DNA of 32,206 nt from Candidatus Methanophaga sp. AG-394-G06 (GTDB lineage Archaea; Halobacteriota; Syntropharchaeia; Alkanophagales; Methanospirareceae): assembly GCA_009903405.1 (NCBI GenBank), contig PRCZ01000015.1:1-32206 (forward strand). Direction: 5' to 3'. Position 1 is the first letter of the stretch. The number at the start of each line of letters is the position of its first letter. Below, in pieces: positions 8,573 through 16,934 of this stretch. Both the position numbers and the translations under genes were made by a program. A model generated the notes under the pieces. That model made no database searches. It was not told the DNA's origin and saw only the letters and a program-made list of their open reading frames with translations.

Positions 8573-9250
8573 TTATCCGATGTCCCCAACAAGGGGTGTG
8601 GCACCTGCAAATCCAAACCAGAAGACTTGATCAGCCGTCTTGTCGAAATTCGTGTCTACGAACCACATATAATTCCCGCCGTATGCATTGACAATGGCTA
8701 TGTCATCTGTTCCATCTTGATCAATGTCCCCAACCAATGGTATTGCACCTTCAAATCCAAACCAAAATTCTTCATCTACCACATGGTCCCCATTCGTATC
8801 AACGAACCACATATAATTCCCGCCGTATGCATTGACAATGGCTATGTCATCTGTTCCATCTTGATCAATGTCCCCAACCAATGGTATTGCACCTTCAAAT
8901 CCAAACCAAAATTCTTCATCTACCACATGGTCCCCATTCGTATCAACGAACCACATATAATTCCCGCCGTATGCATTGACAATGGCTATGTCATCTGTTC
9001 CATCTTGATCAATGTCCCCAACCAATGGTATTGCACCTTCAAATCCAAACCAAAATTCTTCATCTGCTACATGGTCCCCATTCGTATCAACGAACCATCT
9101 ATAATTCCCACCGTATGCACCGACAATGGCTATGTCATCGGTGCCATCCTGATCGATGTCTCCAACGAGTGGTGCGGCACCAGCGAAACCATAGCCAAAG
9201 ACGTCATCTGCCGCATGGTCTCCAGTAGTGTCAACGAACCAAAGACCACC
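8573..9250 (-). repeat. 144-bp tandem repeats encoding 48-aa FG-GAP-like units
   Basis: Units starting at 8771, 8915 and 9059 are spaced exactly 144 bp; 8771-8914 and 8915-9058 look identical, with flanking units partly diverged. Confidence 0.95.
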
Positions 9251-12200
9251 ACTGAACACACCATAGTCCTCCCCTACCGCCTGCCCTCCACATTTGCAAT
9301 TAGAATCGCATATTCCACCACCACAAGAATCTCCTGGTCTTTTACCATCACATGCAGCATCTGCACCACAAGTGGTTGAGTCACAGATTCCTGTATCTGT
9401 ACAAATACTATCCTTACATGTTTTTAGTGTATTACTTGCTGTGCAACCGCAGATAGTTCCATCTGGCTTGTTCTGCGTATCTCCTGTGTCTATCCATTGC
9501 GTATCCGTGACGCTGCCCGTGCAAGTACCATCTGAACACGTGTAATCGTGGTATTCCTGCTCCTTCTGCTTCTTCTCCTTGCAGTCATTCTCCAGATCGT
9601 CTACCCATCTCGTCTTACCTGTATCCTTCCAGCCGTCAGTATGCCTATTTGAGTGTGTGTAGTCACAGCCCACTTCATTGCTCTTGCAATAATAGTCCCT
9701 TTCTTCGCACCCATCACCATACGGATAGCAACCATCTTTTTCCGTGCAGTTTTCACAATTCGGGTAAATGCCGCAACTGGTATTTGTGCCTTCACACTCT
9801 GGCTTGTCAACACATTTGCAAGTAGAATTGCATATTCTACCAGGACCACAAGATTCCCCTGGCTCCTTGCCATCGCACGCAACATCCGCACTGCAATTAG
9901 TCGAGTTGCAAATTCCGGTATCTGTACAAGTACCCTCATAACATGTCTTAAGGGTGTTATTCGCGGTGCAACCGCATATAGTCCCCTCTGGCTTGTTCTG
10001 CGTATCTCCTGTGTCTATCCATTGCGTATCCGTGACGCTGTACGTGCAAGTACCATCTGAACACGTGTAATCGTGGTATTCCTGCTCCTTCTGCTTCTTC
10101 TCCTTGCAGTCATTCTCTGGATCGTCTATCCATCTTGTGTTACCGGTATCTATCCACTCGTCAGTATGCCTATTTGAGTAAGTATAGTCACAACCCTCGT
10201 CATTGCTAACGCAATAATAATTCCTTTCTTCGCAACCATTACCATACAGATAGCAACCATCATCTTCATTGCAATTTTCGCAATTTGGGTAGATGCCACA
10301 ACTGGTAGCAGTGCCTTCACATATAGGGCCTTCGTAATATCTCTTCAAGAATTCATTCCACTGGGTATCAATAGCAAATGCAGTATTGTCATAAGAGGCT
10401 AAATAATCACCTTCTACTCGCGGATAGTATATGGATAATCCATGATCATTTGGTACGGATAATCCATGCGCCTCCTCATACACAGCAACCCCCATACTAT
10501 TCATCACCGCCTGCGCCTGTGTTCTAGCACCTGGAACATATGTATCCACCATTTCGGCAAAATTATATAGGTCAATGTAATAGTTATAATAAATTTCTGC
10601 TGCTGCGTTTCTAGCTTCTTGTACATCTGCCACATGACCCCCATTGATTTCCGTCATTAATGCTTGTGCAAGGTTATCAACTGCTGCAACTAAATTTGGC
10701 AATGCACTATTATCCATGGCAGATTGCGTTAGATCATTGTACGTTGGATATGATGCCATGTAACGGTCAACGATTACCATACCTAACGCGTCCTCATTCA
10801 TTGTTGGCGTTACCGTCAAATCCGCGAGTATCGTATCATACGGCCATCCATCCCACGGTTCCACCTCCTCAGAGCCAACACTTACGCCTGCATTAGCCAT
10901 CACTTGATATACTACCTCAATCATATGCATCAAACAGGCATCGTAACCAAGCAGTTGGACATATTTACCCGTCAAGGCTACTTCGGTTTCTTGCAGGGTG
11001 AGAGAGTCACTACCATTCGTGAAATCCCAGCAAATCCCGCGACTCAATCCAGCATCTTTCGCGTCTTTTATGTCAGCCGCCCACGGAACCCACGTATTTA
11101 TGGATCTCCAGCCATCACCGTGATTCCATAGGATCAGGGCGTAATTATCAGCAGGAAAGTTAGTCATTGCCCAATCCACGAAATCACTTAATGTATTGGG
11201 ATCGCCCATATTACATTCTCCAAGGTCTATTAGTGCATTCGCTGGCATAGGTGTCATCCCGTATGTTACATGGAATCGCTTACAGCCCGTCCAATCACCA
11301 TATGAAGTGTCATAGCCCGGTATTCGGTCAAATTGCACTACTATATTCACATCACTGGTAGAGCCGACAGAAGACATTTCCAGGAAGTCATCAATTCCTG
11401 CTCCTTCTAAGTTGTTATCTCCATCAAGATAGACCATGTATGTCCATAATGATTCTGGATACGGCACCACATTTACCGTAACGGTGAAAGTTTCACTTCC
11501 CCCATTTGAACTAATTGTAATGTCACAGGTATGAAAACCTTCAGATAATCCTGTTGTGTCAATATCAACTGTAATAGTACCATGTTCCCCGGTAGAAGAG
11601 CCACTTATTGGATAGACATTCAACCAGCCACCGCTTTCACTCAGAGAATAAGTAAGAGTGCCAGTTCCGGAATTCCAGAGTTCAAATGTTGCACTATCCG
11701 TTTCTCCTTCGCACTTATCGCCAAAGTTATGTGATGCTGGGGAATAGGATAACTCTGGACACGGAATGTAGTAGTCAAACCATGCTTTTATAGTACCATC
11801 ACCACTAACAGTCGCGGTAGTTGACTGAGAGTATAGATTTGCTACGCTCATACCATCGGTTGTAGACCAGTGATTAAACTCATAGTTAGATGCGGGATTT
11901 GCAGATACAGAATAAGTGCCATCTGTCTTTGTTGTACTCTGTCCATTGCTGTAAATAGAGCCATCAAAGGTTATTGTTCCTCCAGCAGTAGGATCCGTAT
12001 AGAATGTTATTGTGCGCTGTGGAGGAATAGGACTTAGTGTTGCATAAACGTAAGAAGTTTCACCAGCGGTTACCCCTACATTACTTGACCAATCATAGTA
12101 TCCTCCAAGGGTAAGTTTGAGCGTATGCGTGCCGGCAGGGACATTAGTAATAGTGTAGGGTGTTTGTCCCCCTATATATGAGCCATCGAGGTATATAGTG

Positions 12201-14875
12201 GCACCAGAAGGAGTAGAAGTGACTGAGATAGACCCTGTTGCTGCTACTATGTTCACTGTGACTGTGAACGTTCCACTTCCACCATTTGAACTAATAGAAA
12301 TATCGCATGTATGAGAACCTTCAGATAAGCCCGTTGTGTCCATGTCAACTGTTATAGTATTATGTTCACCAGTAGAAGAGCCGCTTGTTGGATGGACTTC
12401 CAGCCAATCACAACTCTCACTCAAAAAATATGTTAGTGCGCCTGTTCTTGAGTTCCAGAGTTCAAATGTTGTGCTGTCCGTATTTCCTTCGCACATATCG
12501 CCAAAATCATGTGATGCCGGCGAATATGATAACTCTGGACACGGAGGTCTTGTAATAGGGAGCTCGCCAGTGTATCCATCATACAATTGCGGATGCTGCG
12601 TTGATATAATATCTAGAACCCGCGGCTCTGCATACACGAACGTTTCTTCCGCTGAACAGATATTGTCTCCATTCCCTTCTGCATCAGCACATCCTTGGAG
12701 TCCCTCAATAACGTAATATGAAAAGAGACCGTTCTCTAACTCATAGATTTCATATGAATATTCATCGTCGTCACATGCCATTAGCACTACACGCCCAGCA
12801 TCGCCCATGTCCCTTCCTGTACTCTGAATGTCTTTGGCAAAACCATCAGTAAGTTCGACTTTTTGTTTAGGTAGCGTTTTTACACTGCTATCTCTTGTCA
12901 TTCCACCAGCAAAGCAAGTGTCCATGATGACTGCTATGGACGTTGATCCAAGTCTATCGAGTTCTGCATCTAGTTCGTCGTCTCTTATATTGTTAAAGTC
13001 GTACGGACAGAAGAACTCATCGTAGCCATCGAGTTCATCGCCATCGTCATCAATATCGTATGTACCGTGACCAGAGAAGAAGAACAATACCACGTCATCC
13101 GGGTCCTCGTTATCATCCAGCCAGTTAAAGGCTGTTAAAATACCCGCTTTATCTGCTTCACTGTCAAGCAAAAGCCTTATATGATCGGGTTGCCAATAAT
13201 CACCACTTAAAAGCAGCGTATTGTACATGTCAATAGCATCATCATCAGTGTACGCAAGATCATACGATGTGCCCGTATAGTCAGCCACACCGACAATCAC
13301 AGCCCAATAATCTGTTTGGCCATCTGCGTTCTCATTCACCTTTATCCTCCCTGCTACATCCCTCGATGACGGACTTCCACAGGTATTGCTCACCCTGATC
13401 GTATATGGGTAATCGCCGCTGCTGGTGCCCGCTGGTGGAGCTGCAGTTACCGTAAAAGTCTCGCTTGAGCCGGAGGCTATGTCGCCAAGATCCGTTTGGC
13501 TCACACTGAGCCAGGTTGGACCGGATACTTTGCTCACTGTCACACCGTTAACAATGCAGTCACTTGCAGAAACAGTAACGATCTGGCTATCCGACTCACC
13601 ACAATTTAGCGTTGTACTCCAACTCGTTGGATTCACACCCTTGTTGCCACAATGACATGGCATCACATTTACCATGACGGTGAACGTTCCACTTCCATCA
13701 TTCGAATTAATTGTAATATCGCCTGTATGAGAACCTTCAAATAAGCCCGTTGTGTCCATGTCAACCGTTATACTATTATGTTCTCCGGTAGAAGAGCCGC
13801 TTGTTGGATGGACTTCCAGCCAATCACAGGTCTCTCTTAGAGAATAGGTAAGTGTGTCTGTTCCGGAATTCCAGAGTTCAAATGTTGTGTTGTCCGTTTC
13901 TCCTTCGCGCATATCGCCAAACTCATGTGATTCAGGCGAATATGATAACTCTGGTCCAGGATAAATCGTTAAATCCTCCGTATCCTCAGATGACCACGTG
14001 CCATCATCATCTTGCACCTTGAAATAAATCGCGTGTGTTCCTACCGAAAGCTCCGATGCTTGTTTGGTGAAGGCGGCCGAAGTGCTCAACTGTCCATCAA
14101 TACTAGAGCTCCAGTTATATGCCTCCACCGTACCATCGGGATCTGTCCCATGACCTGTGAAGAAAACGGTATCCGTTCCCTGTTCCGCTGGGTCGGTAGT
14201 TATAGAATCAATAATTGCCGTTGGTGTTGGTGTTGGTGTTGGTGTTGGTGTTGATACTGCGGACACCCATACCTTTATACTCTTTGTATTGTCCTTAACA
14301 TTTATTTCGCCATTTAGAATCTCAACTTCACCCTTGACGGAATAAGTCTTTGCAGTGGTCGGAGACCACAAAAAGGTCGTGGTATTGCTCGAACCAGGCG
14401 CTGAAGATATGTATTGTGTTGAGCCTATTTGAGCGCTATCAACATAAACCTTAACAGACACGTTGTCTTCTTGCTGCTCACCTTCATTCGTAACAGTCAC
14501 GTAGATCACTGTTGGTTGCTCGAGATCCGGTGATGAAGGAGTCGTATTGACATTTGTCACCACCATATCATGTGTTGAAGTTGGAGTTGGTTTGGGTCGT
14601 GGCGTAGGTCTCGGTTTCAGCGTTGGCTTTGATATTGGTATTGGAGTCACTTTTATCCGCTCTGTCTTGTTCTTGGTACTGGTATCTGTTTCATCGTCAC
14701 CGCGTACTAATTCCAGATCACCTTTAGGCGATGTAGGTGTTACATTGACATTTGTTGCTGCTATATCTTTGTTAACGTCAGCAACAATCACCTCTGTTGA
14801 TACTATGCCCGTAAACAGCGAGCCTATAACTATCAAAACTGCAATCAAGCCCAAAACCTTCACGCCTTTTTTCAT
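8573..14875 (-). CDS. 2100-aa secreted multidomain protein: signal peptide, CARDB/PKD-like domains, 3 BACON-like repeats, caspase-like (C14) protease, PEGA, InlB-B-like repeat, clostripain-like (C11) protease, duplicated Cys-rich module, FG-GAP-like repeats
   Basis: MKKGVKVLGLIAVLIVIGSLFTGIV leader. Caspase motifs VVLFFFSGHG and VIMDTCFAGG. Clostripain motifs WTYMVYLDGDNNLE, ALILWNHGDGW, LLGYDACLM. PEGA motif GSISVTSTPSGATIYLDGSYIGGQTPYTITNVPAGTHTL. Ends in 48-aa DIDQDGTDDIAIV repeats. Confidence 0.93.
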   Translation of the reverse strand: MKKGVKVLGLIAVLIVIGSLFTGIVSTEVIVADVNKDIAATNVNVTPTSPKGDLELVRGDDETDTSTKNKTERIKVTPIPISKPTLKPRPTPRPKPTPTSTHDMVVTNVNTTPSSPDLEQPTVIYVTVTNEGEQQEDNVSVKVYVDSAQIGSTQYISSAPGSSNTTTFLWSPTTAKTYSVKGEVEILNGEINVKDNTKSIKVWVSAVSTPTPTPTPTPTAIIDSITTDPAEQGTDTVFFTGHGTDPDGTVEAYNWSSSIDGQLSTSAAFTKQASELSVGTHAIYFKVQDDDGTWSSEDTEDLTIYPGPELSYSPESHEFGDMREGETDNTTFELWNSGTDTLTYSLRETCDWLEVHPTSGSSTGEHNSITVDMDTTGLFEGSHTGDITINSNDGSGTFTVMVNVMPCHCGNKGVNPTSWSTTLNCGESDSQIVTVSASDCIVNGVTVSKVSGPTWLSVSQTDLGDIASGSSETFTVTAAPPAGTSSGDYPYTIRVSNTCGSPSSRDVAGRIKVNENADGQTDYWAVIVGVADYTGTSYDLAYTDDDAIDMYNTLLLSGDYWQPDHIRLLLDSEADKAGILTAFNWLDDNEDPDDVVLFFFSGHGTYDIDDDGDELDGYDEFFCPYDFNNIRDDELDAELDRLGSTSIAVIMDTCFAGGMTRDSSVKTLPKQKVELTDGFAKDIQSTGRDMGDAGRVVLMACDDDEYSYEIYELENGLFSYYVIEGLQGCADAEGNGDNICSAEETFVYAEPRVLDIISTQHPQLYDGYTGELPITRPPCPELSYSPASHDFGDMCEGNTDSTTFELWNSRTGALTYFLSESCDWLEVHPTSGSSTGEHNTITVDMDTTGLSEGSHTCDISISSNGGSGTFTVTVNIVAATGSISVTSTPSGATIYLDGSYIGGQTPYTITNVPAGTHTLKLTLGGYYDWSSNVGVTAGETSYVYATLSPIPPQRTITFYTDPTAGGTITFDGSIYSNGQSTTKTDGTYSVSANPASNYEFNHWSTTDGMSVANLYSQSTTATVSGDGTIKAWFDYYIPCPELSYSPASHNFGDKCEGETDSATFELWNSGTGTLTYSLSESGGWLNVYPISGSSTGEHGTITVDIDTTGLSEGFHTCDITISSNGGSETFTVTVNVVPYPESLWTYMVYLDGDNNLEGAGIDDFLEMSSVGSTSDVNIVVQFDRIPGYDTSYGDWTGCKRFHVTYGMTPMPANALIDLGECNMGDPNTLSDFVDWAMTNFPADNYALILWNHGDGWRSINTWVPWAADIKDAKDAGLSRGICWDFTNGSDSLTLQETEVALTGKYVQLLGYDACLMHMIEVVYQVMANAGVSVGSEEVEPWDGWPYDTILADLTVTPTMNEDALGMVIVDRYMASYPTYNDLTQSAMDNSALPNLVAAVDNLAQALMTEINGGHVADVQEARNAAAEIYYNYYIDLYNFAEMVDTYVPGARTQAQAVMNSMGVAVYEEAHGLSVPNDHGLSIYYPRVEGDYLASYDNTAFAIDTQWNEFLKRYYEGPICEGTATSCGIYPNCENCNEDDGCYLYGNGCEERNYYCVSNDEGCDYTYSNRHTDEWIDTGNTRWIDDPENDCKEKKQKEQEYHDYTCSDGTCTYSVTDTQWIDTGDTQNKPEGTICGCTANNTLKTCYEGTCTDTGICNSTNCSADVACDGKEPGESCGPGRICNSTCKCVDKPECEGTNTSCGIYPNCENCTEKDGCYPYGDGCEERDYYCKSNEVGCDYTHSNRHTDGWKDTGKTRWVDDLENDCKEKKQKEQEYHDYTCSDGTCTGSVTDTQWIDTGDTQNKPDGTICGCTASNTLKTCKDSICTDTGICDSTTCGADAACDGKRPGDSCGGGICDSNCKCGGQAVGEDYGVFSGGLWFVDTTGDHAADDVFGYGFAGAAPLVGDIDQDGTDDIAIVGAYGGNYRWFVDTNGDHVADEEFWFGFEGAIPLVGDIDQDGTDDIAIVNAYGGNYMWFVDTNGDHVVDEEFWFGFEGAIPLVGDIDQDGTDDIAIVNAYGGNYMWFVDTNGDHVVDEEFWFGFEGAIPLVGDIDQDGTDDIAIVNAYGGNYMWFVDTNFDKTADQVFWFGFAGATPLVGDIG
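9280..10325 (-). repeat. Duplicated Cys-rich module of about 174 aa (about 522 bp)
   Basis: CEGT.TSCGIYPNCENC...DGCY.YG.GCEER.YYC...TICGCTA.NTLKTC...GICDS.C occurs twice in tandem. Confidence 0.9.
14221..14256 (-). repeat. Hexanucleotide (GGTGTT)n microsatellite encoding a Thr-Pro linker
   Basis: TTGGTGTTGGTGTTGGTGTTGGTGTTGGTGTTG, read as TPTPTPTPTPT in the protein. Confidence 0.85.
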
Positions 14876-15225
14876 CTGAGATTTGCCCCCTTTACTTACG
14901 ATATGAGAGAATACATAGTGGAAGGAATATATAAAACTTTCGGTTGCTATGATATTTTCCGATGATTATAACGTCTGTGAACAGCACTAATACGAGCTGA
15001 TGAGGGGATAAGCTTTAGATAGAGATATATCAGTCACGCAAATCAAGAAAGCAAATGCGACCCTATGCTAAAGCAGTCACTATTTGATCTTCTTCACGCT
15101 TTAACTCGCTCCACCTTTTCTTCCGCCATCAAATAATGCTGTGTTATCATTTCAATCACAAACAAAATCATCAAGCCGTTTTGACATATCCAATATATCC
15201 ACGTCCTTCCAATATTTTATCATCT

Positions 15226-15333
15226 CTACCTCTCTAAATAGCTTCTTTGTTTCGTTAGATATTCATAGAGTATCCTGTAATCTCCAACTCTTATTCTTAA
15301 CTTAACTACAAAGACACCACCGCTATTCTTCTT
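15226..15333 (-). pseudogene. RelE/ParE-type toxin remnant
   Basis: Minus strand reads KKNSGGVFVVKLRIRVGDYRILYEYLTKQRSYLER*, matching the RelE (y)RIRVGDYRI(I/L)YE core. No full-length ORF. Confidence 0.6.
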
Positions 15334-15354
15334 ACTTCCTTCGGTTCTATCATT

Positions 15355-15412
15355 CTATTTTTTATTTACGAAAACATTTAAGATAAGCATAGCCATATAA
15401 ATTTATTTAATA
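15355..15412 (+). promoter_or_regulatory. 58-bp repeat copy 1, immediately upstream of hicB; contains TATA-like sequence
   Basis: CTATTTTTTATTTACGAAAACATTTAAGATAAGCATAGCCATATAAATTTATTTAATA; 55/58 identical to 16380-16437 by eye. Confidence 0.75.
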
Positions 15413-15417
15413 TAAAA

Positions 15418-15690
15418 ATGGAAACGCGATATATTCTAACCGACTATGTAGAACAGGCGATGGCATATGCCGTTTATGACAAGTTAGAAGATGGCACATT
15501 CGCCGGGCGGATCCCGCAATGCAAGGGAGTAGTGGCATTTGAAGCAACGTTGCGAGCGTGTGAGAACGAGCTGCGTTCTACCCTAGAGGATTGGATCCTC
15601 GTTGGCCTCAAGTTGGGACATCCTCTACCAGTAATTGCAGCGATTGATCTGAATAAGGAGCCAAGCTATGAGCCGGTGGGTGCCGTGTAA
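15418..15690 (+). CDS. hicB: HicB-family antitoxin
   Basis: YAVYDKLEDGTFAGRIPQCKGVVAFEATLRACENELRSTLEDWILVGLKLGHPLPVI, the HicB-like partial RNase H fold pattern. Overlaps hicA. Confidence 0.85.
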   Translation: METRYILTDYVEQAMAYAVYDKLEDGTFAGRIPQCKGVVAFEATLRACENELRSTLEDWILVGLKLGHPLPVIAAIDLNKEPSYEPVGAV

Positions 15691-15898
15691 GCGTCGAGAT
15701 TTTATACGGCGATTGAAAAAACTCGGTTTTAACGGTCCTTTTTCTGGTACGCGCCATCAGTTTATGGTTTATGAGAAGCATCGTCTGGCGATTCCTTCAA
15801 ATGCGGAGTATTCCGTACCTCAGCTTCGTATGATGATACGAGAAGTGGAAGGGGTTCTGGGACGTGAAATTACGGCTGATGTGTGGAACAGGCTATAA
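15668..15898 (+). CDS. hicA: HicA-family mRNA interferase toxin
   Basis: CKRRDFIRRLKKLGFNGPFSGTRHQFMVYEKHRLAIPSNAEYSVPQLRMMIREV; YcfA/HicA dsRBD-like motif with catalytic-type His (GTRHQFM). Confidence 0.87.
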   Translation: MSRWVPCKRRDFIRRLKKLGFNGPFSGTRHQFMVYEKHRLAIPSNAEYSVPQLRMMIREVEGVLGREITADVWNRL

Positions 15899-15899
15899 A

Positions 15900-16159
15900 T
15901 GTGGAGATTCTTACAACTTCCCGTTGTTGGTTAGCAAAATGTCTACATTTTTCACGCGCTTCTTTCTCCTTTTTGCCTTTCTCGCTGCCGATAAGCAATT
16001 CTATCCAGGCGTAAGTGTCAGCTACGATCCTCAGTCATTTTCGCTGAAAGACTTGACTCTTTTTGCATCAATGCCAAAAACATCATTCAAGAGCTTTCGC
16101 CTGCGCTCTTTAAGTGGCGATGAAAATTCAATCACAAAATCATCCCGCCATTTTGACAT
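15900..16159 (-). pseudogene. VapBC-like relic (PIN-domain N-terminus plus antitoxin-like ORF)
   Basis: Minus strand: MSKWRDDFVIEFSSPLKERRRKLLNDVFGIDAKRVKSFSEND*, then VADTYAWIELLIGSEKGKKEKEAREKCRHF (PIN-like VADTYAWIE start), running into the 3' end of hicA without the rest of a PIN domain. Confidence 0.5.
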
Positions 16160-16234
16160 ATCCGATATTTTATCATCTCTTCCTCTCCAAATATCTTCTT
16201 TGGCTTCGTTATGTCAATTTACTATACTCTCGAA

Positions 16235-16345
16235 TCAATAACCAGCAAAATCACAATCGCACCCAAAACCTTCTTTCGCCTTTCCTCATCTGATATTCAT
16301 CACCTTCAATAAAGATGTTGGAACATATAAAAACTTTCGGTTCTT
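16235..16345 (-). pseudogene. Relic of a promoter plus signal-peptide start homologous to the 2100-aa protein gene
   Basis: Minus strand CCGAAAGTTTTTATATGTTCC...ATCAGATGAGGAAAGGCG..AGAAGGTTTTGGGTGCGATTGTGATTTTG parallels CCGAAAGTTTTATATATTCC...CTCAGATGAAAAAAGGCGTGAAGGTTTTGGGCTTGATTGCAGTTTTG upstream of and at 14875. Confidence 0.55.
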
Positions 16346-16379
16346 TCTCTCTCTAGGTGAGTGCATCCCTCTCCTTCAG

Positions 16380-16437
16380 CTATTTTTTATTTACGAAAAC
16401 ATTTAGAATACGCATAGCCATATAAATTTATTTAATA
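16380..16437 (+). promoter_or_regulatory. 58-bp repeat copy 2, upstream of the HEPN-MNT module
   Basis: CTATTTTTTATTTACGAAAACATTTAGAATACGCATAGCCATATAAATTTATTTAATA; 3 mismatches to copy 1. Confidence 0.75.
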
Positions 16438-16526
16438 CCCTCACTTATATTGTATCTTTGAGAAGAAGATACAAATGAAAAATATTGGGTTCATGATAAA
16501 ATAAATTTAGGAAGTGGAGTAATTAA

Positions 16527-16934
16527 ATGAGTGGAAATATGGCCGAGGCATTGAGATGGCTAAAGCAGGCAGAAAAGGATTTAGCCAGTGCGCAAAATAG
16601 CCTGGAATCGGGCGATTATGAGTGGGCATGCTTTCAAGCACAACAAAGTGCGGAAAAAGCGTTAAAATCTGTTTTATACTCGAAAGGGTTCAGAAAAATA
16701 ATAACACATTCAATATATGAATTGGTAAAAAAAATAGGGAGCCTGGAAGTTGGATTAATGCGATTCAGAAAAGAGGCGAAAGTTTTGGATAGTGTTTATA
16801 TTCCTAGTCGATATCCCAATGGTATCGCAGGTGATTTAGCACCGTTTGAATACTATGAGAAGGAGGATGCAGAAGAATGCATAAACTATGCAGGATTGAT
16901 ATTGGACGCGGTAATGAAATATATAAAGAAATAG
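16527..16934 (+). CDS. HEPN-domain toxin (HepT-like)
   Basis: ALRWLKQAEKDLASAQNSLESGDYEWACFQAQQSAEKALKSVLYSKGFRKIITHSIYEL; RX4H motif (RKIITH). Confidence 0.9.
   Translation: MSGNMAEALRWLKQAEKDLASAQNSLESGDYEWACFQAQQSAEKALKSVLYSKGFRKIITHSIYELVKKIGSLEVGLMRFRKEAKVLDSVYIPSRYPNGIAGDLAPFEYYEKEDAEECINYAGLILDAVMKYIKK

Noticed and set aside
8627-9203. CRISPR or other non-coding array
   Set aside because: 144-bp units are contiguous, in frame and translate to calcium-loop repeats.
8567-9379. 270-aa + strand ORF with repeats (NVPNQWYCTFKSKPKFFI...)
   Set aside because: Antisense image of the 144-bp repeats of the 2100-aa protein; the minus strand has the FG-GAP-like motifs and extends in one long frame.
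15864-16241. 125-aa + strand ORF
   Set aside because: Overlaps the hicA end in another frame; the minus strand reads as VapBC-like relic, so this ORF is likely chance.
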